NCBI RefSeq assembly: GCF_022009635.1
Contig: NZ_CP091716.1
Span: 1,255,001 to 1,319,000, forward strand
Reading direction: 5' to 3'
Length of the DNA: 64,000 nt
Origin: Variovorax paradoxus
GTDB lineage: Bacteria; Pseudomonadota; Gammaproteobacteria; Burkholderiales; Burkholderiaceae_C
Below the pieces are notes generated by a model. That model was given only the letters and a program-made list of their open reading frames with translations, was not told the DNA's origin and did no database searches. Made by a program: the position numbers and the translations under genes. This document shows, in pieces, positions 32,437 to 39,510 of the stretch (position 1 is its first letter; every line of letters starts with the position of its first letter).

Positions 32437-33603
32437 TCAGAAGTCCACAAGACTGAGGCCGATGCTCAGCACCGTGCGCTTGCGGTTGTAGTCCACCAGC
32501 GTGTCGCCGTAGCCCGAGAACAGTTGCGTGTGGAAACGCAGGTTGCTCTTGGTCGGATCGCCGATGGCCTTGAGCCACTCGAGGCGGATCGAGCCGCGGC
32601 CGCTGTCGCGCAGGTTGTTGCGCACGGTCACGGCCAGCTGGTTGTCGCGGTTCAGGTTCCAGCGGCCTGTGACTTCGGCACGGCCGATGTAGTCGGCGAT
32701 GTCGGGGTTGTCGTCGTTGGCGGCGCTCTCGGAGATGCGCTTCCAGATGCGGCCGGTGATGGTGAAGCGGTCGTCCAGCTCGGCGCCGCCCATCAGGTAG
32801 ACGCGGTTCCAGCTGCGCGACAGCGGCAGGCTCTGGCCGTTCGACTGGTGCACGATGCCCAGGCCCGAATAGCGCCAGCGCCAGCCGCCGGGCAGCTGGA
32901 AGTCGGTCGGGTAGACATACATCAGCTCGGGTTCGTGGTCGGTGGTGCGGAACGGCCGCGAGATGGCGCCGTTGAACAGCTGCCAGGTCGACTGCTGCGT
33001 ATAGGCGAACCACAGCGAGTCTTTCTTCACCGGGTCGCCCTGCGTGAGCAGGCCCTGCGCGAGCTTGGTGCGCACCGACAGGCCGATGCGCATCTCGTTG
33101 GCCTGGTAGGCGACGGGCTCGCCGGTGTGGTCGGGCGAAGGCGAGGTGGGCGTCTGCGGCTTCTTGGTGGCGGCCGAGATCGACACGTTGAGCGGCCGGT
33201 AGCCGCGAAAACCGAAGGTGCCGCAGTCGGTGGCGTTCTCCAGTTCCCAGAAGCGCGACAGCGCCGAATACTGGCGGTCGCGGCAGCCTTCGGTGGTGGC
33301 GACCGAGACCACGCGCGTGGCCGGGATCGTGCCGTCCACCGGCGGCTGCGTGCTCGCGAGCACCGGCGGCGCCACGGGCACCGACACCGGCGGCAGCGTC
33401 TGCTGCTGCGCCCAGCGGTCGAAGCAGGCCAGCCGCGCCTCGTTGTTGGCGCCCAGCGCGGCGCATTGCTGCCAGGTGAGCTGCGAATCGGCCAGCGGGC
33501 TCGCGGGCTTGTCGACGGCTTGCGCCTGCGCGCCGGCGGCGCCGCCCAGGCAGGCGGCCAGGGCCGCGAGCGTGCGCAGCCGGGTGTGTGGTCGTGTCGT
33601 CAT
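32437..33603 (-). CDS. pldA: Outer membrane phospholipase A (PldA)
   Basis: 388 residues with a signal peptide (cleavage near AQAQA at about 24-29). The C-terminal part is the OMPLA 12-strand barrel, ending in a terminal Phe (GLSLVDF) as for BAM substrates. The catalytic set is visible: His252 and Ser254 in [10 protein letters not shown], and Asn266 in SRSWNR, with the same spacing as His142, Ser144 and Asn156 of E. coli PldA. It hydrolyses phospholipids in the outer leaflet of the outer membrane, normally as a calcium-dependent dimer. An N-terminal extension of about 100 residues ([20 protein letters not shown]) is not part of the barrel. Its ATG overlaps the preceding stop (ATGA). Confidence 0.93.
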   Translation of the reverse strand: MTTRPHTRLRTLAALAACLGGAAGAQAQAVDKPASPLADSQLTWQQCAALGANNEARLACFDRWAQQQTLPPVSVPVAPPVLASTQPPVDGTIPATRVVSVATTEGCRDRQYSALSRFWELENATDCGTFGFRGYRPLNVSISAATKKPQTPTSPSPDHTGEPVAYQANEMRIGLSVRTKLAQGLLTQGDPVKKDSLWFAYTQQSTWQLFNGAISRPFRTTDHEPELMYVYPTDFQLPGGWRWRYSGLGIVHQSNGQSLPLSRSWNRVYLMGGAELDDRFTITGRIWKRISESAANDDNPDIADYIGRAEVTGRWNLNRDNQLAVTVRNNLRDSGRGSIRLEWLKAIGDPTKSNLRFHTQLFSGYGDTLVDYNRKRTVLSIGLSLVDF

Positions 33604-34079
33604 TGCTTTCCTTCCTCCTTGGCGGCGGTCTTGGCGAGCACGAACGGGTGCGTGCTCTCGTCCGAGGCGTCGCGCCACGTTCCCCTGAATTCGCGGCCGC
33701 AGGAGCCCTTCTGCAGCTTGCCGGACCAGACGCCGCTGATGGCGCGCCCGTCCTGCGACTCGTCGATGGAGAGCGCGCCCTCGTCGTCCACGTCGCCGGC
33801 CAGTTGGGCGACGCGCGCCTTGTCCGGGCTGGCGCCGTTGCGCGTGATGGTGCCGCGCACGCCGTCGTAGTCGGGGTGCTTGCCCAGTTGCACCACGGCC
33901 ACCGCGGGCAGGCCGTCGAAGCGTGCCTCCCAGCGGCCGTAGAGCGACTGCAGCGGCAGGTCGCGCGCGTCGGTGGGGCAGTCGGGGTTGCCGCGCCCGA
34001 TGACGCAGCCCGACAGCGCGAGCACGGCGCCGGCCATCAGCACGGTGGGCAGCGCGGTCTTGAATTTCGTCGTCTTCAT
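33600..34079 (-). CDS. Putative lipoprotein of unknown function between rep and pldA
   Basis: 159 residues. A lipoprotein signal is present: a basic start (MKTTKFK), a hydrophobic core and lipobox LSGC with Cys25. The mature part is small and polar with SLYGRWEARFDGLPAVAVVQLG, RGTITRNGAS, GALSIDESQDGRAISGVWSG and FRGTWRDAS, suggesting a lipocalin-like or META-type small beta-barrel. I cannot name the family. It overlaps by 4 bases with both the upstream rep gene and the downstream pldA gene (ATGA at each junction), so it is made from the same transcript. An envelope role next to PldA is plausible but unproven. Confidence 0.75.
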   Translation of the reverse strand: MKTTKFKTALPTVLMAGAVLALSGCVIGRGNPDCPTDARDLPLQSLYGRWEARFDGLPAVAVVQLGKHPDYDGVRGTITRNGASPDKARVAQLAGDVDDEGALSIDESQDGRAISGVWSGKLQKGSCGREFRGTWRDASDESTHPFVLAKTAAKEEGKQ

Positions 34080-36178
34080 GATGATGAGGCCGCGGCCGCC
34101 TTGGCCGCGCTGTCCTGTGCCTTGCGCGCGAACTCGGCGCGCAGCGCCTTGAGCTTTTCGCGCGGGTCTTCCCGGGTGGTGGCCTTGTCCAGGCCCATCT
34201 CGGCGATGAAGCGGCTGGGCACGCAGGGCACCATCTCGCGGCCCTGCTTGCGCTTCTTGGTCCAGCTCACCGCCAGGCTGCGCTGCGCGCGCGTGATGCC
34301 CACGTACATGAGGCGGCGCTCTTCCTGCAGCCTTTGCAGCGTGTCTTCGCTGACCTTCTGCTGGCGGCCGTTGTCGTCGTCGAGCTTGAAGGGCAGGAGG
34401 CCCTCGCTCACGCCGATGAGCATGACGTGCGGCCATTCGAGGCCCTTGGAGGCATGCAGCGTCGAGAGCGTGACCACGTCCTGGTCCTGCTGGCGCTCGC
34501 TGATGGTGGAGAGCAGCGAGATGGTCTGCGCCACTTCGAGCAGGCTCTTGCGCTCGGTCTCGATGGGGTTGTCCGCGCCCGAGGTGTCGTCGATGGTGCC
34601 GCCGGCGCGCTGCGACATCCAGTCGACGAACTCCAGCACGTTGGTCCAGCGCGAGGCCGCGGCCGATTCGCTGTCCTCGCCGTCGTAGAGGTGCTTCTCG
34701 TAGTCGATTTCCTTGAGCCAGTCGAGCATGAAGGTGCGCGAGTCTTCCGCGCCCATGGTGCGGCGCGCGCGGTATTCCAGGTCGTTGATGTAGCGGCCGA
34801 ATTCGTGGATGCCTTCCAGCGTGCGCTTGGGCATCACGCTGGGCAGCGACGGGCTGAATAGCGCCTCGAACAGGCTCAGCTTGTACTGGCTGGCAAAGCT
34901 GCCCAGGCTGGCCAGCGTGGTGTGGCCGATGCCGCGCTTGGGCGTGGTGATGGCGCGCAGGAACGCGGGGTCGTCGTCGTTGTTGACCCACAGGCGGAAC
35001 CAGCCGCACAGGTCCTTGATCTCGGCGCGGTCGAAGAAGCTCTGGCCGCCCGACACCTTGTACGGAATCTGCGCCTTGCGCAGCGCCTGCTCGAACACGC
35101 GCGCCTGGTGGTTGGCGCGGTAAAGGATGGCGAAGTCGCGGAACTCCTTGTACTGCTTGCCCTGCGTGGTGGCGTCGCCCGCGCGCAGGCTGACGATGCG
35201 CGCCACGGCGCGCTCGGCCTCGTGCAGCTCGCTGTCGGCATCGACGATGCGCACCGGCTCGCCTTCGCCGAGTTCGGAGAACAGCGTCTTGGGAAACAGT
35301 TTGGGGTTGGGGCCGATCACGTTGTTGGCCGCGCGCAGGATGGCGCTGGTGGAGCGGTAGTTCTGCTCCAGCTTGATGACCTTGAGCGTCGGGAAGTCGA
35401 CCGGCAGCTTGCGCAGGTTGTCCAGCGTGGCGCCGCGCCAGCCGTAGATAGACTGGTCGTCGTCGCCCACCGCGGTGAAGTGGCCGCGCTCGCCGGCCAG
35501 GGCCTTGAGCACTTCGTACTGGGTGGCGTTGGTGTCCTGGTATTCGTCCACCAGGATGTGGCCGAGCGCGGCCTGCCACTTGGCGCGCACCTCGGGGAAT
35601 TCGTACAGCAGCTTCAGCGGCATGCCGATCAGGTCGTCGAAGTCGACGCTCTGGTAGGCCTGCAGCCGCTCTTCGTAGTGGGCCATGATGCGCGCGGTGA
35701 TGCGCTCGTTGTCGTCCACCGCGGCCGCCTCCGCCTGCTTGGCGTTCAGGCCCATGTTCTTCCACTTGCTGATGGTCCACTGCCAGATGCGCGCGGTGGC
35801 GATGTCGGTGGTGCCGCCGGCGTCCTTCAGGATCTTGGTGACGTCGTCGGAGTCCAGGATGCTGAAGGCCTTCTTCAGGCCCAGCACCGCGCCGTCCTCG
35901 CGCATCATGCGCACGCCCAGCGCGTGGAAGGTGCAGACCACGACCTTGCGCGCGTCCTTGCCGATCAGGTCCTTGGCGCGCTCGCGCATTTCCGCGGCCG
36001 CCTTGTTGGTGAAGGTGATGGCCGCGATCCGCTGGGGTTCGAGCCCCGACTGGATCAGGCGCCCGATCTTGTGAGTGATCACCCGCGTCTTGCCCGAGCC
36101 TGCGCCGGCGAGCACCAGGCAGGGACCGTACATGTAGTTGACCGCTTCGAGTTGCGCGGGATTGAGACCGTGAGACAT
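34076..36178 (-). CDS. rep: ATP-dependent DNA helicase Rep (UvrD/PcrA superfamily 1)
   Basis: 700 residues from ATG 36178 (MSHGLNPAQLEAVNYMYGPC); an upstream extension to 36316 lacks homologous character. Motifs: Walker A AGAGSGKT at 24-31, ITFTNKAAAEMRERA, DEYQDT at 211-216, GDDDQSIYGWRGA, LEQNYRS, TLHASKGLEW and YVGITRAQ. It translocates 3'-5' on single-stranded DNA and helps replication forks past bound proteins. The start GPCLVLAGAGSGKTRVITHKI is closer to Rep than to UvrD. The bases before the ATG are pyrimidine-rich with no clear ribosome site. It heads a coupled set with the lipoprotein and pldA genes and is divergent from the AEC transporter. Confidence 0.9.
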   Translation of the reverse strand: MSHGLNPAQLEAVNYMYGPCLVLAGAGSGKTRVITHKIGRLIQSGLEPQRIAAITFTNKAAAEMRERAKDLIGKDARKVVVCTFHALGVRMMREDGAVLGLKKAFSILDSDDVTKILKDAGGTTDIATARIWQWTISKWKNMGLNAKQAEAAAVDDNERITARIMAHYEERLQAYQSVDFDDLIGMPLKLLYEFPEVRAKWQAALGHILVDEYQDTNATQYEVLKALAGERGHFTAVGDDDQSIYGWRGATLDNLRKLPVDFPTLKVIKLEQNYRSTSAILRAANNVIGPNPKLFPKTLFSELGEGEPVRIVDADSELHEAERAVARIVSLRAGDATTQGKQYKEFRDFAILYRANHQARVFEQALRKAQIPYKVSGGQSFFDRAEIKDLCGWFRLWVNNDDDPAFLRAITTPKRGIGHTTLASLGSFASQYKLSLFEALFSPSLPSVMPKRTLEGIHEFGRYINDLEYRARRTMGAEDSRTFMLDWLKEIDYEKHLYDGEDSESAAASRWTNVLEFVDWMSQRAGGTIDDTSGADNPIETERKSLLEVAQTISLLSTISERQQDQDVVTLSTLHASKGLEWPHVMLIGVSEGLLPFKLDDDNGRQQKVSEDTLQRLQEERRLMYVGITRAQRSLAVSWTKKRKQGREMVPCVPSRFIAEMGLDKATTREDPREKLKALRAEFARKAQDSAAKAAAASSS

Positions 36179-36323
36179 GGAGGAGAGAAGGAACCGGAAA
36201 ACGCCCTGGGGAAGGGCGTGCGCAAAGCGGGCAATGATACGGGGACGGCCTTTCCCGCCGTTGTAGGCCGGCGCCCCCGGGAAGCCCCCTGCGGCTCCCG
36301 GGGCGGGCGACGACAATGGGCCG

Positions 36324-37349
36324 GTGCTGCCTGTATTTCTTGTTACTTTCCCTTTCTTCGCGTTAATCGCCGCCGGCTACGGCGCCGCCCGCGCCCGAAT
36401 CCTGCCGCTGGACGCGATTCCCGGCCTCAACGCCTTCGTGCTGTATTTCGCGCTGCCCTGCATGCTGCTGCGCTTCGGCGCGGGCACGCCCATCGGGCAG
36501 TTGCTGGACGGCAGCGTGGCGCTGGTCTGGGGCCTGGGGGCGCTGGTCGTGGTGGCGGGGGTGGTGATGTTCACGCGCAACGCGCGCGTCGGCTGGAACG
36601 ACGGCGCCTTCGGCGCGTTGGTGGCCGCATTCCCGAACACCGGCTTCATGGGCGTGCCGCTGCTGGTGGCGATCCTGGGGGCGCAGGCGGCCGGGCCGAT
36701 GATCATCGCGATCGCGTTCGACATGGTCGTCACCTCGTCGCTGTGCATCGGGCTGTCGCGGCTCGACGGGGTGGGTGCGGGCGCCGCGGGCGGCGGCGCG
36801 GCGCAGGCGGCGCGCAAGGCGCTGCGCGGCATCCTGGTCAACCCGATGCCGTGGTCGATCCTGCTGGGCGTGCTGCTGTCGGCCGCGCGCTGGCAGCTGC
36901 CGGGGCCGCTGGAGCGCACCGTGGCGATGCTGGCCGACGCCGCGTCGCCGGTGGCGCTTTTCACCATCGGCGCGGTGCTGGCCCGCTCGGCCCTGCTGGC
37001 GCGCGAGCACGATGCCAGCGCGGCGGTGGCCGAGGCGCTCTTGGGCACCGGCGTGCAGCCCGCGCCCCGGGCGCCCTGGAGCGACGTGCTGCCGGTGGTG
37101 GCGGTGAAGCTGCTGGTGCACCCGCTGCTCATTTGGGGGCTGGGGCTGGGCGCCATCGCGCTGGGGCTGCCGCTGGCGCCCGCCGCGCTGGTGGTGATGG
37201 TGCTGGTGGCGGCGCTGCCCAGCGCCAGCAACGTGTCGATGCTGGCCGAGCGCTTCGGCGCAGACAACGGCCGCATCGCACGCATCATCCTGTGGACGAC
37301 GGTGGTGGCGTTCTTCAGCTTTCCGCTGGCGGTGGGCCTGCTGCACTGA
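36324..37349 (+). CDS. AEC (auxin efflux carrier) family permease
   Basis: 341 residues, inner membrane, about ten hydrophobic helices. The start is GTG 36324 (an ATG at 36316 is out of frame). The two-fold architecture of the family is visible: an N-terminal half with LPCMLLRFGAG and AAFPNTGFMGVPLLVAILG, a soluble loop around 150-175, and a C-terminal half with ASPVALFTIGAVLA, LVAALPSASNVSMLAERFG and a final hydrophobic helix. Bacterial members transport small carboxylates such as malate or malonate. No metabolic partner is adjacent, so the substrate is unknown. It is divergent from rep and converges on the next gene with a 14-base gap. Confidence 0.85.
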   Translation: MLPVFLVTFPFFALIAAGYGAARARILPLDAIPGLNAFVLYFALPCMLLRFGAGTPIGQLLDGSVALVWGLGALVVVAGVVMFTRNARVGWNDGAFGALVAAFPNTGFMGVPLLVAILGAQAAGPMIIAIAFDMVVTSSLCIGLSRLDGVGAGAAGGGAAQAARKALRGILVNPMPWSILLGVLLSAARWQLPGPLERTVAMLADAASPVALFTIGAVLARSALLAREHDASAAVAEALLGTGVQPAPRAPWSDVLPVVAVKLLVHPLLIWGLGLGAIALGLPLAPAALVVMVLVAALPSASNVSMLAERFGADNGRIARIILWTTVVAFFSFPLAVGLLH

Positions 37350-37363
37350 GCCGGCGGCACTGA

Positions 37364-38083
37364 CTACGGCGTCAGCACGCCGAGCTTGTACGGGTCGGCG
37401 TCGGGCAGGCGCTCGCACTTGGAGAAATCGCGGCCCTGCGTGCCGTCGCAGTAATAGGTGTTGTAGATGCGCCCGAACAGCGACGGGCTGGCCGTGAAGA
37501 GCACGCCGTGCTCGGGCTGCCAGTTGTCCTTGGGCGGCGGGCCGCCGGCGTCCACCGGCGCGGCCGATGCCACGGTGGTGGCCGTGGCCGCCGTGGTTGC
37601 CACGGCAGGGGTCACGGGGGTGGGGGCGGGCGTGAAGTCGGCCAGGGTCTTGTGGGCTTCGTCGCCGCGCCAGCGCACCGCGAGTTCGGCCGCCGTGGGC
37701 CGCACCGCCACCGGCAGCATGATGCCGTTGACCTGCAGGCCGTAGCCGAAGCGGTGGGTCTTGCCCGCCAGGAAAGCGTAGGCGCAGGCGGCCATGCACT
37801 GGCCCCGCACCTCGGTCTGCACGCCGCTGCTGCGGATGGCGTCGGCAAAGGCGCCGGCTGCTTCGGCGGTGCCGCCGAAAGAATCTTCGAAGACCACGGT
37901 GTGGACCGCGCCGCCGCCCAGGTGCTCGGTGAATTCCTTGATCGCGCTGCCGTCGAGCGTGCCCGACACCACCAGCCGGTTGCCCTGCAGTTCCAGTTCG
38001 GCAGCGGATGCCGTGGATGCGCCGATGGCGCAGGCAAGGGATACCAAGGACAAAACCCAACCAGAGACAGATGGCGGTTTCAC
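37364..38083 (-). CDS. Secreted protein with ClpP/crotonase-like fold resembling COG3904
   Basis: 239 residues from GTG 38083, which has AAGGGG about 7 bases upstream. A signal peptide ends near STASA (about 23-28). The middle resembles periplasmic COG3904-type proteins of the ClpP/crotonase fold: AIKEFTEHLGGG, VVFEDSFGGTAEAAGAFADA, then VRGQCMAACAYAFLAGKTHR. In that family the second motif normally contains Ser-Ala-Cys, with Ser as presumed nucleophile; here it is Ala-Ala-Cys, so it may not be a peptidase. An Ala/Thr/Pro-rich linker (about 150-180) precedes a C-terminal part with NTYYCDGTQGRDFSKC. Family assignment is by motif and moderately sure; the role is unknown. Confidence 0.6.
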   Translation of the reverse strand: MKPPSVSGWVLSLVSLACAIGASTASAAELELQGNRLVVSGTLDGSAIKEFTEHLGGGAVHTVVFEDSFGGTAEAAGAFADAIRSSGVQTEVRGQCMAACAYAFLAGKTHRFGYGLQVNGIMLPVAVRPTAAELAVRWRGDEAHKTLADFTPAPTPVTPAVATTAATATTVASAAPVDAGGPPPKDNWQPEHGVLFTASPSLFGRIYNTYYCDGTQGRDFSKCERLPDADPYKLGVLTP

Positions 38084-38310
38084 GGCGACCCCTTGCAGTG
38101 AGCGAGCTATTTTTGAACGCGGATCCCGCGCGGAGTTCGCGCGTTTACTCTGTAACAGCTTGAGCAGCGGCGAGGCTTTCCGTCAATCTTTTTTTCACAA
38201 ATTTTCGGGTAAGCCAGGGGTGGCCGTAAGGCATAGCGGCGGCTACCGCTTCAGTTGAATGCTTGAGTTTGCAAAACCGCTGCTACAGTGGTCGCAAGTC
38301 AAAGATGTGA

Positions 38311-38532
38311 ATGGGGCGCGCAATGGCAATACTGGTTCGCATCCTGTTGTGGTTTGTCTGGCTCGCCAGCGTCGGCTGGTTCTGGCATGCCGGCAAGTTC
38401 GGCACGGCCACCGCCATTGCGCTGGCCGCGCTGAGCCTGGTGGTGTTTGCCTGGCCCGTCAGCATCGCAAGGCGCCGGCATGACGAGCTGCGCTACGTCG
38501 ACATGGGCAAGGAGCCCACGGGCTACCACTGA
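38311..38532 (+). CDS. Small two-helix membrane protein
   Basis: 73 residues from ATG 38311, or 69 from ATG 38323, which has GGGGCG upstream. Two hydrophobic helices (ILVRILLWFVWLASVGWFW and TATAIALAALSLVVFAWPV) are joined by a short turn with HAGKFG, and the tail ARRRHDELRYVDMGKEPTGY is basic then polar, presumably cytoplasmic. I do not recognise a family. It stands alone on the + strand between two - strand genes. The codon pattern and clear topology support a real gene. Confidence 0.6.
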   Translation: MGRAMAILVRILLWFVWLASVGWFWHAGKFGTATAIALAALSLVVFAWPVSIARRRHDELRYVDMGKEPTGYH

Positions 38533-38546
38533 GAATCGCGGTTCTC
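38531..38546. terminator. Short hairpin at a convergent gene junction
   Basis: GAGAA (38531-38535) and TTCTC (38542-38546) pair around TCGCGG, overlapping the stop codon of the small membrane protein and lying just before the stop of the convergent gene at 38550. The stem is short and no T-run follows. Confidence 0.25.
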
Positions 38547-38549
38547 GCT

Positions 38550-39461
38550 TCAGGACGCCGTGCCCAGGCGTTCGAACTCGTGGCGCTTCATGGCGAGATA
38601 GTCGCTTTTGTCCACCTCGTGCAGCTGCTGCGCGTATTGCTCGGTCGCGTCGAACCACGCGCCCAGGCGCTGGTCGAGCTGCGCGGGCGCCGGGGCGTCC
38701 AGGTAGCTGTCGATCGCCAGGTAGTAGCGCATGGTGTTGCGTTCCACCACGCCGCGCACGCCGCCGATGTAGCCGCCCCCCTGGCCCTGCTTCGTGAAGC
38801 CCACCTTGTCGCTGCCCAGCGTGGCCAGGTAGCTCTTCATCGCGAAGCGCGCGGCGGTGCCGTAGGCGTAGGCATAGCTCAGGTGGATGGCGGTCTTGCC
38901 GTTGTCGGCCGGCGCGGCCTCCAGCACGATGCTGTAGTCGTGCGTGGAAAGCGGGCCGTCGGCCGCGCTCAGGCGCACGTTCAGGTAGCCGGCGTCGGTC
39001 CTGGCGAGGCTGTAGTCGAAGTCGATCTTCTGCGTGTCCGACAGCGGCTGGTCGAATTTGCGGCCCACGGCCAGCTCGAGCGCGCCGCCGCCGTTCTTCA
39101 CGGCGCAACTCTTGGTGTTCAGGTGCAGCATCAGCACCTGGCACCACGCGGCCGGCGTGCGCAGCGCGCCGCTCACCGTGTTGAAGGGGTGGTCGACCAG
39201 CGCGTAGACATCGCCGCTCAGCCGGTCGGAGGCCTCGTTCGATTCGATGGTCAGCGGCCGCTTGAAGGCGTTGCGCGCCAGCTGCGGCGCCAGCGCCTGA
39301 AGCTTGCCGCGCAGGGCGCTCGCGTCGCCGGCCGGCGCGGCCTGCTGCGCGGGTGCCACCACGGGCGCCAATGCCAGGGTTGCCGCCAGCAGCAGGGGCA
39401 ACAGCGGCAGGCGGCGGGCCGTGGTCGTCATGTTCGTCGAGTGGGCGGAATGGGTGTTCAT
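38550..39461 (-). CDS. Secreted protein of unknown function
   Basis: 303 residues from ATG 39461, which has AAGG about 9 bases upstream; ATG 39431 is an alternative. A signal peptide is visible (RRLPLLPLLLAATLALAPVV, cleavage near APAQQA). The mature protein has FKRPLTIESNEASDRLSGDV, LRTPAAWCQVLMLHLNTKSC with two cysteines, DYSIVLEAAPADNGKTAIHL, SYAYAYGTAARFAMKSYLAT and VVERNTMRYYLAIDSYLDAP. It looks like a soluble periplasmic protein rich in beta strands. I do not recognise the family. The DNA between its start and the priA stop (39462-39510) has no obvious promoter, so it may be read with priA. Confidence 0.75.
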   Translation of the reverse strand: MNTHSAHSTNMTTTARRLPLLPLLLAATLALAPVVAPAQQAAPAGDASALRGKLQALAPQLARNAFKRPLTIESNEASDRLSGDVYALVDHPFNTVSGALRTPAAWCQVLMLHLNTKSCAVKNGGGALELAVGRKFDQPLSDTQKIDFDYSLARTDAGYLNVRLSAADGPLSTHDYSIVLEAAPADNGKTAIHLSYAYAYGTAARFAMKSYLATLGSDKVGFTKQGQGGGYIGGVRGVVERNTMRYYLAIDSYLDAPAPAQLDQRLGAWFDATEQYAQQLHEVDKSDYLAMKRHEFERLGTAS

Positions 39462-39510
39462 GCAAGGCACCTTGGCGGTGCGTGCCGGCCGGCCTTGCAG
39501 GACAAATCGC

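Noticed and set aside
38255..38300. Promoter for the 73-residue membrane protein (TTGAGT and TACAGT)
   Set aside because: The spacing is 15 bases and both hexamers are poor matches, so I do not list it as a feature.
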